A DNA stretch of 64,000 nucleotides from the NCBI RefSeq assembly GCF_009729015.1, contig NZ_CP045482.1, positions 2,188,028 through 2,252,027 of the forward strand, given 5' to 3'. Source of the DNA: Acidianus ambivalens (GTDB lineage: Archaea; Thermoproteota; Thermoprotei_A; Sulfolobales; Sulfolobaceae). Position numbers and translations under genes: made by a program. This document shows, in pieces, positions 52,501 through 60,658 of the stretch (within the stretch, counting starts at the first letter, position 1; each line of letters begins with the position of its first letter). A model generated the notes under the pieces. It had not been told where the DNA came from. It searched no databases and saw only the letters and a list, made by a program, of their open reading frames with translations.

Positions 52501-52640
52501 CAATACTTAACGGACATACATACTATATCACAATAACTGCGATAGTAGTGCCATTAACGTATGAGCCATTTACAACCATTGGCTTCGAAGGAAAAGTATT
52601 TAGCGGAGCGTACTTCTTTAGTGCACCAGCAGGAAGTTAA
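49590..52640 (+). CDS. slaA: S-layer outer protein SlaA
   Basis: About 1016 aa from ATG 49590 (MDLSTKKVISAGLVFIYALS); an ATG at 49557 would add 11 residues ahead of the signal peptide and would overlap the TATA box. Cleavable signal peptide ends near GVISA. The remainder is Thr/Ser/Asn/Tyr-rich beta-structure with dozens of N-glycosylation sequons. Segments such as VDLGLWSNVSTVYVTG, VIIPPAI and FEISITGLESIL match known Sulfolobales SlaA. SlaA forms the porous outer canopy of the S-layer. Codon choice is shifted to C-ending Tyr, Asn and Phe codons, as expected for a very highly expressed gene. slaB follows. Confidence 0.94.
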   Translation: MDLSTKKVISAGLVFIYALSLAMLVPMFLASNQGVISAVINPATGGNCLPGRYSGIVQASGVTLTAVNLTYVPPFNTTLPLLVYSQSIFNGTLYYYNSTGFYELMKKYGISMTPVHQIVNVTSRFFARTTEGVIPNTLPPYTSGNCYLFNTTPPTPFYYSYRTLAMVNSYFPNTQYINTSSEISDLYFNVSYLPYNTTLTLSIYATPALQGIEGIIRFNFSVKLCANSTIYPYAEYTLHAYFYFNNSFICELENIKTSIPGVASATSPTTIHFTSTAVNYILLVDLGLWSNVSTVYVTGVEGATYPSDTVATTINNGSFHPVIIPPAICIQYKTFYSNQINPELPNTSGPDSIPYMIANVTIYSPDDMLNWTYAQKYVGCIAAEYANPKWNPYCKINEAWYNNYGHGGNGLTVTLMVGNNKVLSINYPYLALCHVSYTDGFHNFVYKFSIEFLLSSVDNITYMLTTVAPNSTGLGGDMLYVLIKPCQLKDATILLTYNDSDYAVQHYFGPVDREIAVVCNNIKVYTPLLYMPKCVPISTPFFYGQVIDYDYGYNYALAGYVNTYYYNATSHQYYKVGQYVDVQHVSGDSELVLGVCPGYKCASLSIYYPNTPPYYPASHEAKVGKIMGICIEFANGTMERIYLSPSNITALLTTNVMKQMAPMPPFWNYSFEISITGLESILHITPNQALTVLNNSYIIVCYYDIASNSTVHNMTKLVSTPVTVAISPPSQAFYYAPATPFDDIVHPGCQIFYFVNVNATYPITVTLTDKSLGELSPTTIVTTTVTCIYVILYNGTMLHYNSAVFPITLTETAPSSGVFTATLYVEVTNSKGTPVTAYPLNYSYIAIYNPATKMQIIVGKLSNIMPLVPSKYFKVGVVVDGLSANSTFTLTEIPNVIYNVSPIIYNYIDGELSVTVAANIPGYYYSGYLVLTIYNCTAKPCHPIYTYEIYFNFSATSPHFVAAYDLLFLEPILNGHTYYITITAIVVPLTYEPFTTIGFEGKVFSGAYFFSAPAGS

Positions 52641-52653
52641 TAAGTTATGATAA

Positions 52654-52670
52654 GCTTTTTTAATTTTTTG
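52654..52670 (+). terminator. Oligo-T site between slaA and slaB
   Basis: GCTTTTTTAATTTTTTG just after the slaA stop. Oligo-T runs terminate archaeal transcription; a leaky stop here would give more SlaA than SlaB mRNA. Confidence 0.45.
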
Positions 52671-52690
52671 TTTATCAGATTATGTATAAA

Positions 52691-52698
52691 AGGTGATC
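52691..52698 (+). promoter_or_regulatory. Strong Shine-Dalgarno site of slaB
   Basis: AGGTGATC, complementary to the 3' end of crenarchaeal 16S rRNA, 4-5 nt before the ATG at 52703. Fits an internal gene of an operon, unlike the leaderless starts elsewhere. Confidence 0.65.
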
Positions 52699-52702
52699 CT
52701 TA

Positions 52703-54238
52703 ATGGTTAAATATATGAATTTAATTGTATTAGGAATGTTAATGTTTGGAGTATTTGTTACTCTATCGCTAGGTAGTAGTACAGCCTTGACAGTATATTC
52801 GCCATTTCCTGGTGAACATGTAGCGTTAATAAATCCAAAGGAATTGATATTGAACATATCAGTTTACGATCCAATAGCTCCAGTAAATAGTACTGTAGGA
52901 GTTACTATATCTGGTCCCTATGATATAAAGATGACATCAGCTGGAGTTCCAGTAGGCGAGTTAAATTCAAGTCATATGCTTACAGTAACTGATTACGCAT
53001 TTCCTGTAACATTATTTGAGGCTAATGGAACGCAGATATCAGCATTTATACCAGGTCAGTATAATGTGACGATTTCTGTTGCAGGATGTTCAGAAACTAT
53101 TCCGATATATGTTATAAGTCCTAATGAAATAGAGATCCTAGTTTGTGTATATTCTAATGGTGTGCCATTACCTGGTGCTACGGTAAGCATATATAATGTT
53201 ACTAATGGAGAGTTACTCTTAACTAATACTACTAATTCTCAAGGCTTAGCTGAGCTAACAGTTCCTTACGTATATACAATGACTAATGAATATAATGTCA
53301 CTGCAGTAAAACCTGGATATCAATTAGTATACAAAGAAGTTACGGTTCCTGCAGATCACATAACTCCTGTTACAGTAAAACTAACAACTAAACCAATAAC
53401 TTTTGTACTAACTCCAGTATACTTCCAAGACATGGGAGTTATAGAGCCAGCAGAGCCTGCACAATTACCTGGAACTCCAGAGCCAGTCTATGTTGCCTCA
53501 GCATATATGGGCACCACATTCTCAATTATAATAAACGCTACAGAATCTGGAATGCCAGTACAAGGTGCAACAATATCCGCATCTTATTTAATTAGTGGAA
53601 AGCAAATGAGTTCTACTGCAACTTACATAGGTAATGGCCAGTACAACTTAAGTATAGTCTTACCAAACTCTACTGTTCCTTACGATCTAGAACTAGTTAT
53701 AACTGGTACCTATCAGACTAATACTTATACTTTTATAACATTATTATCAGTACAGCCAAACTTCTATTGTGAAATACAGAGGTTACAGAGCGAAGTTAGC
53801 GTTTTAGAGAGTGAAGTAGATCAGTTAAAGGTTGAAATACAGTCACTTAATGAGACTCTAACTCTTCAAGCTAGTGAAATAGCTAGCCTCAAAACGTACT
53901 TAGAAGGAAATGTATCTTACTTTAGCATGCAAATATCTAGCTTAGAGAGTGAAATAAAGTACTTAAACTCCACATTAATGACTCTATCTAGCGAATTAAC
54001 TACTGTAAATAGCACGTTAACTAGTGAAGTAAATAGCTTAACTAGTGAAGTAAATAGCTTAAGTACACAGGTTTCAACGTTAAGCACTGAAGTAAATAAT
54101 CTAAATACAACTATAAATAATGACAATCAAAAGATTAGTAGTTTGACCACTCTAGTATATGGAGGAATAATATTAGGAGTAATAGCTTTAATAATAGCAA
54201 TAGTTGCGGTAGTTCTAGTATTTAGAAAAGTAGCATAA
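52703..54238 (+). CDS. slaB: S-layer membrane-anchoring stalk protein SlaB
   Basis: 511 aa, ATG start. Signal peptide about 1-27, several beta-sandwich domains (about 30-350, including a carboxypeptidase-regulatory-like VYSNGVPLPGATVSIYN), a long coiled coil (about 358-475) with heptads such as LSSEISSL and TSEVNSL, and a C-terminal membrane helix (about 484-507) ending FRKVA. SlaB holds the S-layer lattice above the membrane. The 62-bp gap from slaA carries an oligo-T and a strong ribosome site. Includes an exact 21-bp tandem repeat in the coiled coil. Confidence 0.95.
   Translation: MVKYMNLIVLGMLMFGVFVTLSLGSSTALTVYSPFPGEHVALINPKELILNISVYDPIAPVNSTVGVTISGPYDIKMTSAGVPVGELNSSHMLTVTDYAFPVTLFEANGTQISAFIPGQYNVTISVAGCSETIPIYVISPNEIEILVCVYSNGVPLPGATVSIYNVTNGELLLTNTTNSQGLAELTVPYVYTMTNEYNVTAVKPGYQLVYKEVTVPADHITPVTVKLTTKPITFVLTPVYFQDMGVIEPAEPAQLPGTPEPVYVASAYMGTTFSIIINATESGMPVQGATISASYLISGKQMSSTATYIGNGQYNLSIVLPNSTVPYDLELVITGTYQTNTYTFITLLSVQPNFYCEIQRLQSEVSVLESEVDQLKVEIQSLNETLTLQASEIASLKTYLEGNVSYFSMQISSLESEIKYLNSTLMTLSSELTTVNSTLTSEVNSLTSEVNSLSTQVSTLSTEVNNLNTTINNDNQKISSLTTLVYGGIILGVIALIIAIVAVVLVFRKVA
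54019..54060 (+). repeat. Exact 21-bp tandem repeat inside slaB
   Basis: AACTAGTGAAGTAAATAGCTT occurs twice in direct succession (54019-54039 and 54040-54060). Each unit codes for one heptad (TSEVNSL), so copy number changes would lengthen or shorten the stalk by one coiled-coil turn without a frameshift. Partly matching units (ACGTTAAGCACTGAAGTA) flank it. Confidence 0.9.
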
Positions 54239-54458
54239 AGTTAGTTCTTATTTTTTCTTATCTATCCTATATTATACTTTCTGTATGTTTTACTGTTATA
54301 TTTACGGAATAATAATTCTTGATTGGTCTTAATAATAGGATTCTTTGTAATTTAGAATTTATTTCTTATTTATCGCATTAAGATTACTTCATATCTATTA
54401 ATAACTCATAAACTTAGGGAGGATAGAAAACTATAAATCCTAAGAAGAAAAGATAGAT

Positions 54459-54543
<85 letters not shown>

Positions 54544-54579
54544 ACGTTCTACTCTTTTTATAGAATGGTACTTAGAAAA

Positions 54580-54957
54580 CTATTTTTCTTGTAAATAGGA
54601 GAACAATTCATTAGCTACTTGTTTACTAGGATTGATTATCTTTATGTCTTTAATCTTTCTAATGCTTTCTAACCTTTTTTCTAAATCTTCATTGTGTACG
54701 ATAGCTACAATATTTGAATCTTTTGCTAATTCTGTCAGGATGAGTATTACATATAACATATCAGAGGTGTTCTGCATGTCCACTATGATGCTCTTTACTC
54801 TTTCCGGGTGGAATTTCCTTATTTCATCTTCAGAAATTAAATTTACTGCGTAAGCTTTTATCCCTTTTTCAGAAAGTTTTTCTGCTTCAGTTTTATCTGA
54901 TAATAGGAGGACGTATTTTACTTTTTCCTTTTCGAAGTTTTCTGCTAATGATATATT
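54580..54957 (-). pseudogene. RCK/TrkA-N-like regulatory domain, out of frame with the channel
   Basis: An open stretch of 125 codons in the frame one base off the channel gene: it begins right after the channel's last codons (NISLAENFEKEKVKYVLLLSD) and has Rossmann/RCK-like blocks (VKYVLLLSDKTEAEKLSEKGIKAYAVN, VKSIIVDM, DSNIVAIVHNEDLEKRLES, INPSKQVANELF). No ATG, GTG or TTG occurs in the first 58 codons, so it is not an ordinary separate gene; a GTG at 54783 would start in mid-domain. It most likely belongs to the channel as its gating domain, joined by a +1 shift at the AGC-TAA end. Could be a true mutation, a programmed shift or a base-call error. Confidence 0.7.
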
Positions 54958-55297
54958 AGCTCATTTCTTCTTCAATTTTTTCTAACTTATTAGTTAAATC
55001 TAGGATCCTTTTGCTTGCGAGATCTCCAGAAATGCTAGTTAATGCTGTAAGAAATGCCCCCATGCCAAAGACTATAAGAATTACAACAAATATTTTTGCT
55101 ATTGGCGTAATAGGTACAATATCTCCGTAACCTACTGTGGATAGAGTAACTACTGTGAAGTATATTGAGTTAATTAAATCCATGCATTCGTTAAAGTTGT
55201 GCCCTAAATGACCTAATATAAACGATCCTGCTACGCCAAAAATTACTACTCCTCCTAAAAGTAGGAGTGAAGCTATAGACCTAGCAGATAATAACAT
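54956..55297 (-). CDS. Potassium channel, pore part (two-helix type)
   Basis: 113 aa, ATG start. Two membrane helices (about 8-28 and 70-92) with the selectivity filter in TLSTVGYGDIVP between them. The end LDLTNKLEKIEEEMS is the linker that in relatives leads to a cytoplasmic RCK domain; here a TAA follows and the RCK-like part is in the next frame. Alone it could still form a pore tetramer but would lack ligand gating. Conducts potassium across the cell membrane. Confidence 0.88.
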   Translation of the reverse strand: MLLSARSIASLLLLGGVVIFGVAGSFILGHLGHNFNECMDLINSIYFTVVTLSTVGYGDIVPITPIAKIFVVILIVFGMGAFLTALTSISGDLASKRILDLTNKLEKIEEEMS

Positions 55298-55340
55298 ATA
55301 TTTAACTTCTCTTCAAGAAATAAAATATTTAATTAGTAAT

Positions 55341-56108
55341 TCACTCCGCCTGCATGTACTTATTAGTTAAGTAACTGCCCAGTATCAGCATAATGAGCCC
55401 GAAGATTGCTAAATAACCTAAGTAAGACCAGTTAGGATCTCCTGAGAGTAAAACTTCTCTTCCCAACTCTGCAGAGTAAGTAATAGGATTTACGTCGCTT
55501 ATGTCCGAAAGCCACGATGGGAAGAAAGCCCTTGGGAACAATGCAGTACTGGAGAACATTAAAGGTAAGTTAAGTAAATTTGCAATAACTCCTGGGGCCT
55601 GCCAGTCTGAAGTTCTTATTGTAAACATTGCGTAAAGCGAAGAGAATCCCATACCTAAGAAAGTTAACGAGAGCAGTATTGTTAATATACTTATTAGATT
55701 AATGTTAAGAGAAACACCCATTACAACTGCAGTTCCTATTAATATTGGCACCTGCAATAAACCTCTAGTTATTCCTCCGAAGACTTTTGCAAGAAAGACG
55801 TAATATTTGGGTACTGGAGTTATGAAAATCCTCTTCATGTAACCGAACCTTTTATCTTGTATTAAGCTCATTGAGGAAAACATTCCAACGAAGAGCATTG
55901 ATACAGAAAGCTCTCCAGGGAGAATAAATGCAATGTAGTTTGTAGTATGGAAGAATGAAATTAGTACTTCCTTAGGTAAGCCGGAAAGTGAACTACCGAA
56001 GAATACTAACCACATCACTGGCTGAGAAACTATCATGATCCACATGTAAATACTTCTATAGATTCTCTTAACTTCTCTCATGTATAAAGCTTCTAGGCCT
56101 TCTATCAT
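55341..56108 (-). CDS. ABC-2-type exporter permease
   Basis: 255 aa, ATG start. Six membrane helices; typical features IMIVSQPVMWLVFFGSSLSG, SLIQDKRFGYMKRIFITPVPKYYVFLAKVFGG and FSSTALFPRAFFPSWL of DrrB/ABC-2 permeases. Overlaps the ATPase gene by 4 bp (ATGA), so they form one exporter for drugs, lipids or polysaccharide. Substrate unknown. Confidence 0.92.
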   Translation of the reverse strand: MIEGLEALYMREVKRIYRSIYMWIMIVSQPVMWLVFFGSSLSGLPKEVLISFFHTTNYIAFILPGELSVSMLFVGMFSSMSLIQDKRFGYMKRIFITPVPKYYVFLAKVFGGITRGLLQVPILIGTAVVMGVSLNINLISILTILLSLTFLGMGFSSLYAMFTIRTSDWQAPGVIANLLNLPLMFSSTALFPRAFFPSWLSDISDVNPITYSAELGREVLLSGDPNWSYLGYLAIFGLIMLILGSYLTNKYMQAE

Positions 56109-57076
56109 CTTCTCGCCCTCCTTAGCATTGCGTAAAACCTTCTTGCGTCAAATTCTTCGTTTTCTTCTAAACTTCCTCCAGTTAAGTTAAGAAATACAGT
56201 GTCAAGGGACGACTTATTTATCTTGAGGGATTTAATATTATTCTGGCCTACTATACCTATTACCTTTAATAGAACTTCCTCAGCGTTTCCTACCTTAATT
56301 GCAATCTTCTTATCTTCACTCTTTATTACCTTTCCTACGCTCTCTAGGTCTGAAATGACGCCGTCCTTAACCTCTTTTAATTCTATTTCTATTAAGTCTC
56401 CTCCATATTTTTCCTTAAGCTCTTCTGGCGTACCTTGAGCAATGATTTTTCCGCGATTAATTATGCTTATCCTATTACATAGCATATCCGCTTCTTCCAT
56501 GTAGTGAGTAGTCAGCAGTATTGTAACTTGATAGTCCCTATTTATTTGCTTAATTAAATTCCAAAGGGAAGCTCTAGTATTTACGTCCAGTCCTATAGTT
56601 GGTTCGTCCATAAATATTATTTCTGGAGAGTGAAGCAATGCCATGGAAACTTCAAGTTTTTTCCTCATTCCAGTTGAAAATTTTCCTGCTTTTCTATTCT
56701 TGAATTCCTTTATTCCGAAGTATTCCAGAAGCTGATCAGCCTTCTCTCGCCAATTTTTTACTCCTAACAATTTTGCCTGTATTTCTAAGTTTTCCCAAGC
56801 AGTTAACTCGTCATCTAAAATGACTTCTGAAGATATCCAGCCTATTCTTTTTTTAACCTCTCTTGGCTTCTTTTTTACAGAAATCCCTGCGATTATTGCG
56901 TCACCTTCAGTTATTGGAGTTAACCCAGTGAGCATCTTTATTGTCGTAGTTTTTCCTGCTCCGTTAGGTCCTAAAAGCCCGTAAATTTCTCCTTTTTCTA
57001 TTTCAAAACTAATATGGTCTACAGCAACAAAGTCTCCGTACTTTTTAGTAAGATTCTTAGCTATAACTATGTTCAT
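56105..57076 (-). CDS. ABC exporter ATPase (DrrA-like)
   Basis: 323 aa from ATG 57076 (MNIVIAKNLTKKYGDF); a TTG at 57097 is less likely. Walker A LGPNGAGKTT, signature FSTGMRKKLEVSMALL (a variant of LSGGQ), Walker B IIFMDEPTIGLD, and switch His in LLTTHYMEEAD. The C-terminal 80 residues are the DrrA-type accessory domain. Powers the permease encoded just downstream. Confidence 0.95.
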   Translation of the reverse strand: MNIVIAKNLTKKYGDFVAVDHISFEIEKGEIYGLLGPNGAGKTTTIKMLTGLTPITEGDAIIAGISVKKKPREVKKRIGWISSEVILDDELTAWENLEIQAKLLGVKNWREKADQLLEYFGIKEFKNRKAGKFSTGMRKKLEVSMALLHSPEIIFMDEPTIGLDVNTRASLWNLIKQINRDYQVTILLTTHYMEEADMLCNRISIINRGKIIAQGTPEELKEKYGGDLIEIELKEVKDGVISDLESVGKVIKSEDKKIAIKVGNAEEVLLKVIGIVGQNNIKSLKINKSSLDTVFLNLTGGSLEENEEFDARRFYAMLRRARR

Positions 57077-57115
57077 GAGAATATATAATAAAAACAAAGA
57101 TATATCTTTTTGTTA

Positions 57116-57982
57116 TTAGAACTTTCTTACCAAAATTAGTGCAGCTGAAAGTAAACCTATTATTCCTGCAGGAATCAAAAATTCCTCAGGTTTAATTGAT
57201 TCTTGCTGTGTTGAATTTACATTTTCTTGGTTTGGCATCATAACACTGTCTAATTTTATATTCGTATTTTTCAGCAATATGCATAATGTTTCATTACCTT
57301 TGGAGTAAGTATTTAGGAAATTATAGAAAGTAATATTCTTCTGGCTTTCACCAGTTAAGTAAAGCTTATAAAGTATTCCTTTTTGGAACGTTAATATATT
57401 TCCTATCATAGTTGACGTATAGGTTATGTTAGCATACTTATTTTTGCCAAGTGCACTTAGGTATAGGAATGCTTTATATGAATCTAAAGTATATTGTTTG
57501 CCGTTAAAGATTACACTTTCGGTACCATTCGGCTGATAATTTATTTTATAATTAACTGTGATATTGAATATCTTAAATTCATTAGTAATATTAAGCGTCA
57601 TGTTTAGTAAACTTGATAAGTTAAATATTGTTATTTCCTTAGCTAACGGATATTTTGAAGTGAAATTGAAAACGTGATGTATTGTTTTATTATTAACTGA
57701 AGTCATGAATGGTGAGGAATAGTTAGTAAATATAAAGCCCGTAACGATGATTGTGTTATTATACTTGTTATTGTCTATTTTTGTTGATGTTATATTCAAA
57801 TTTATTAAGGATTCCTTACAAGATGTGGTAAAATATTTCCCTGAATGGTAAGAGTGATAGTATATTGAATAATCCATAAAATATGTAGTAGAAGATGATG
57901 AATTTGCCATAAAGATAGAAGGTAACATTGCTGATGAAATTAAGACTAGTATAGTTGCTAACCCAACTACTATTTTGCTCAT
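57116..57982 (-). CDS. Secreted, C-terminally anchored glycoprotein
   Basis: 288 aa, ATG start. Signal peptide about 1-26, an outer domain with more than ten N-glycosylation sequons (NSSSS, NKTIHH, NMTLNITNEF), and a C-terminal helix LIPAGIIGLLSAALILVRKF ending in basic residues, as in membrane-anchored archaeal surface proteins. Same strand as the ABC exporter, upstream of it by 18-40 bp. Function unknown; might be a partner of the exporter. Confidence 0.72.
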   Translation of the reverse strand: MSKIVVGLATILVLISSAMLPSIFMANSSSSTTYFMDYSIYYHSYHSGKYFTTSCKESLINLNITSTKIDNNKYNNTIIVTGFIFTNYSSPFMTSVNNKTIHHVFNFTSKYPLAKEITIFNLSSLLNMTLNITNEFKIFNITVNYKINYQPNGTESVIFNGKQYTLDSYKAFLYLSALGKNKYANITYTSTMIGNILTFQKGILYKLYLTGESQKNITFYNFLNTYSKGNETLCILLKNTNIKLDSVMMPNQENVNSTQQESIKPEEFLIPAGIIGLLSAALILVRKF

Positions 57983-58113
57983 AATTTGTATTATCTTGCC
58001 AGCATTAAAATACCTTTTTACAACAGTTTCTAAAGCATTCCATCAAAAATTATTGTTACTTTGATTTTTAATTCGTTTTTACAATTTTATTAAATTAGTA
58101 TTGCACTAAAAAA

Positions 58114-58123
58114 GATATAAAAA
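58114..58123 (+). promoter_or_regulatory. TATA box of trpB2
   Basis: GATATAAAAA, 24-33 nt before the ATG at 58147. It overlaps an earlier ATG at 58123, which argues that the later ATG is the real start. Confidence 0.55.
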
Positions 58124-58146
58124 TGACTTCTTCTTTCTTATTAACT

Positions 58147-59430
58147 ATGATTGTTAGATACGATCTTCCGCAGGATAAAATACCCACAACTTGGTATAAT
58201 ATACTACCTGATCTTCCAGAACCTTTACCACCACCTAAGGATGAAACAGGAAAAGCTTTTGAAGTATTGAAGGAAGTATTACCTTCAAAAGTTCTTGAAA
58301 TGGAATTTTCACAAGAAAGATATATAAAAATTCCTGAAGAAGTCCTTGAAAAATATTTACAAATAGGGAGACCAACTCCAATTATAAGAGCTAGGAAGCT
58401 TGAAGAATATTTCGGTAACGTAGTTAAGATTTACATGAAAATGGAAAGTCATACTTATACTGGTTCACATAAGATTAATAGTGCGTTAGCTCACGTTTAT
58501 TATGCGACATTAGATAATGCTAAATTCGTTTCAACTGAAACTGGTGCAGGCCAATGGGGAGCGGCAGTTGCTTTAGCCGCTGCATTATTCCATATTAAGG
58601 CTCACGTTTTTATGGTAAGGACTAGTTATTTTGCAAAACCTTATAGAAGATACTTAATGCAAATGTATGGTGCAGATGTACATCCGTCTCCTTCAGAATT
58701 TACTCCTTACGGAAGAGAAGTTTTAGAGAAGGATCCCAATAATCCTGGCTCCCTTGGAATAGCAATAACAGAAGCAGTTAGATACGCTCTAGAGAATGGT
58801 GGAAAATACGTTGTAGGAAGCGTAGTGAATTCTGACATACTCTTTAAGACCATAGCAGGACAAGAAGCTAAAGTTCAAATGGAAATGATAGGAGAGGATC
58901 CAGATTACATCATAGGAGTAGTAGGCGGGGGATCAAATTATGCAGCTTTAGCTTTTCCTTTCTTAGGAGAAGAGTTACGTTCTGGAAAAGTTAGAAGAAA
59001 ATACATTGCCTCTGGATCTTTAGAAGTTCCCAAGATGACTAAAGGAGTTTATAAATACGATTATCCAGACACAGGAAAAATATTACCTCAGCTTAAGATG
59101 TATACAATAGGCTCAGATTTCATTCCTCCACCAGTTTATGCAGGTGGGTTAAGATATCACGCAGTCGCACCTACTTTATCTCTATTGATGAGCAAAGGAA
59201 TAGTTGAGGCGAGAGATTACGACCAGGAAACGGCATTTGCTTGGGCTAAATTATTCTCTCAAATAGAGGGATGGGTTCCAGCTCCGGAAACAAGTCATGC
59301 GTTACCAATAATTAAGGAGATTGCTGATGAAGCAAAGAGAACAGGAGAAAAGAAAACAGTACTGGTTAGCTTTTCTGGCCATGGTCTATTAGATTTAGCA
59401 AACTATGCTGAAGTATTAGGTTTCAAATAA
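58147..59430 (+). CDS. trpB: Tryptophan synthase beta chain, TrpB2 type
   Basis: 427 aa from ATG 58147 (MIVRYDLPQDKIPTTWYNIL). PLP Lys in TGSHKINSA, phosphate loop GGGSNYAALAFPF, substrate loop ETGAGQWGAAVA, and the C-terminal SFSGHGLLDL, all of the TrpB2 group, which has an extended N-terminus. Catalyses condensation of indole and serine (or acts as a serine deaminase) without a TrpA partner. No other trp genes are near. The final 79 bp recur at 60659-60737. Confidence 0.95.
   Translation: MIVRYDLPQDKIPTTWYNILPDLPEPLPPPKDETGKAFEVLKEVLPSKVLEMEFSQERYIKIPEEVLEKYLQIGRPTPIIRARKLEEYFGNVVKIYMKMESHTYTGSHKINSALAHVYYATLDNAKFVSTETGAGQWGAAVALAAALFHIKAHVFMVRTSYFAKPYRRYLMQMYGADVHPSPSEFTPYGREVLEKDPNNPGSLGIAITEAVRYALENGGKYVVGSVVNSDILFKTIAGQEAKVQMEMIGEDPDYIIGVVGGGSNYAALAFPFLGEELRSGKVRRKYIASGSLEVPKMTKGVYKYDYPDTGKILPQLKMYTIGSDFIPPPVYAGGLRYHAVAPTLSLLMSKGIVEARDYDQETAFAWAKLFSQIEGWVPAPETSHALPIIKEIADEAKRTGEKKTVLVSFSGHGLLDLANYAEVLGFK
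59352..59430 (+). repeat. Direct repeat A: 3' end of trpB2
   Basis: GAAAACAGTA...TTTCAAATAA; matches 60659-60737 with three mismatches in 79 bp, in direct orientation. This copy is part of the intact gene. The two copies bracket about 1.2 kb of DNA that includes a decayed transposase. Confidence 0.92.
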
Positions 59431-59439
59431 TAGAATTCC

Positions 59440-59870
59440 TTGGCTGAAAACCTCAAGGAAAGTATTCAATAAGGAGAACCTCGTAAGTATTCGTTCCATC
59501 AAAAGGCTATGAAAATTGTGAAGTAAATTATTAATGAAGCTGATAGAATGAATGCTAACGTAATTAAGCTAATAACCTTATCAAGGGTGTGAATAACCTA
59601 CCTAAGGAGTTCATGGATAAGCTCTACTGAACCGTAGGAATCAATATTTGATTGAACGGTAAACCTGGAAGCTTAGTTCAATATGCTAATCCTAGTTATT
59701 CTTGTTTCATGTCCTAAGTGCGGGCGAAAATGTTTGAAGTCTTTCAAAGGTACTTCCACTGTGTGAAGATACGAAAACGTTATGTTATTGCGGTAGTTAA
59801 TGGGAGGGAGTTTCTGACTCTTAAATGTAATCCGAATCTATGACTAGAATAGCGAGGAAGAGAATTCAGC
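59440..59870 (+). pseudogene. Decayed TnpB (IS200/IS605 OrfB) remnant
   Basis: No open frame, but pieces of TnpB can be read in shifted frames: EADRMNANVIKL at about 59536-59571, QYANPSYS at 59679-59702, then one base off SCPKCGRK at 59707-59730, then HCV and a degraded NLxGRGSLTL (LMGGSF-LLN) near 59795-59825. These match the C-terminal half of TnpB with its zinc finger and final RuvC motif. Many stops and frameshifts: an old, dead insertion. The N-terminal half is missing. Confidence 0.72.
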
Positions 59871-60016
59871 TACCTCATTTATTCTCTGGTGAACGGAGTG
59901 TTTGAGAATTTGAAAAGCGAACATTTTTATTATAGCTTTGATACGTATTGAATATATAAATTTTTTGATACGTAAAGCGTAAAAAGGTTGATATTTGTGA
60001 ATTTTGAGTTTAATAT

Positions 60017-60214
60017 ATGCCGGAAAGTTTAGTAGTAAGAGACCCTAAATACTTAGGTAAATTCATTGCAGTTGATAGAGAGTTCAATATCATAGGATAC
60101 TCCGATTCGAGAGAAGAGTTGGAGGAAGAGCTAACTAAAAAAGGTTATAGCATAGCCGATTATGATATAATATATGTCCCTAAATCCCTCAAAAAAGATT
60201 CTAAAAGTGATTAA
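60017..60214 (+). CDS. DUF5678-like small protein, 65 aa
   Basis: ATG 60017. Product MPESLVVRDPKYLGKFIAVD with IIGYSDSREELEEELTKKGYS fits the small DUF5678 type (Y-x-GK-x-VA, then a helix with E-x(3)-A/L-x(3)-G). Its 3' end overlaps the protease-like gene by about 41 bp in another frame, implying coupling. DUF5678 proteins are often encoded before retropepsin-like proteins in archaea; the joint role is not known. It lies between the two trpB-end repeats. Confidence 0.75.
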   Translation: MPESLVVRDPKYLGKFIAVDREFNIIGYSDSREELEEELTKKGYSIADYDIIYVPKSLKKDSKSD

Positions 60215-60617
60215 TTTTTCAGATTTTTACGAAAATAAAATACCACTACTTCAAGTGGAGTTGGAATGTCCAAAGATTAAAAGAGGGAAAATTGTTCTAG
60301 GTTTAATCGATACGGGAAGTAGGTATACCATAATAAATAAGCACGTAGTAGAAGAATGCTTTTCTGAAGAAGAGTTAAAAACCAGATATTTCGATAGTGT
60401 TATTATTAATAATAAGAAATACGAAAGATATTCCTTTAGGTTTACTTTTCCTCAATTAGATAATATCGGCTATATATTTAATGCGGCAATTATTGAGTAT
60501 GATCCGTTCCCTGAAGAGTTAGTGCCTAATGTTATTTTAGGTAGAGAAGATTTTTTGAGGGATTTAATAGTTTGCTTGTATAAATCTGAATTGATAACCA
60601 TATATAAGGAATTTTAG
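60174..60617 (+). CDS. Retropepsin-like aspartic protease domain protein
   Basis: 147 aa from ATG 60174; a GTG at 60207 is an alternative that would shorten the overlap. Active-site motif LIDTGSRYTII with Asp46, and the family's second conserved block NVILGREDFL near residues 118-127, like retroviral/DdI1-type pepsin halves, which work as dimers. No signal peptide or membrane helix. Pairs with the overlapping DUF5678-like gene. Substrate unknown. Confidence 0.82.
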   Translation: MSLNPSKKILKVINFSDFYENKIPLLQVELECPKIKRGKIVLGLIDTGSRYTIINKHVVEECFSEEELKTRYFDSVIINNKKYERYSFRFTFPQLDNIGYIFNAAIIEYDPFPEELVPNVILGREDFLRDLIVCLYKSELITIYKEF

Positions 60618-60658
60618 CTTTCGAAAACCTGCGTATAATATTTTGACCTAGATCTGGA

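Noticed and set aside
59937..59974. 11-bp direct repeat TTTGATACGTA downstream of the TnpB remnant, a possible transposon end.
   Set aside because: IS200/IS605 elements carry end hairpins rather than short direct repeats, and the repeat could be chance in AT-rich DNA; not enough to call an end.
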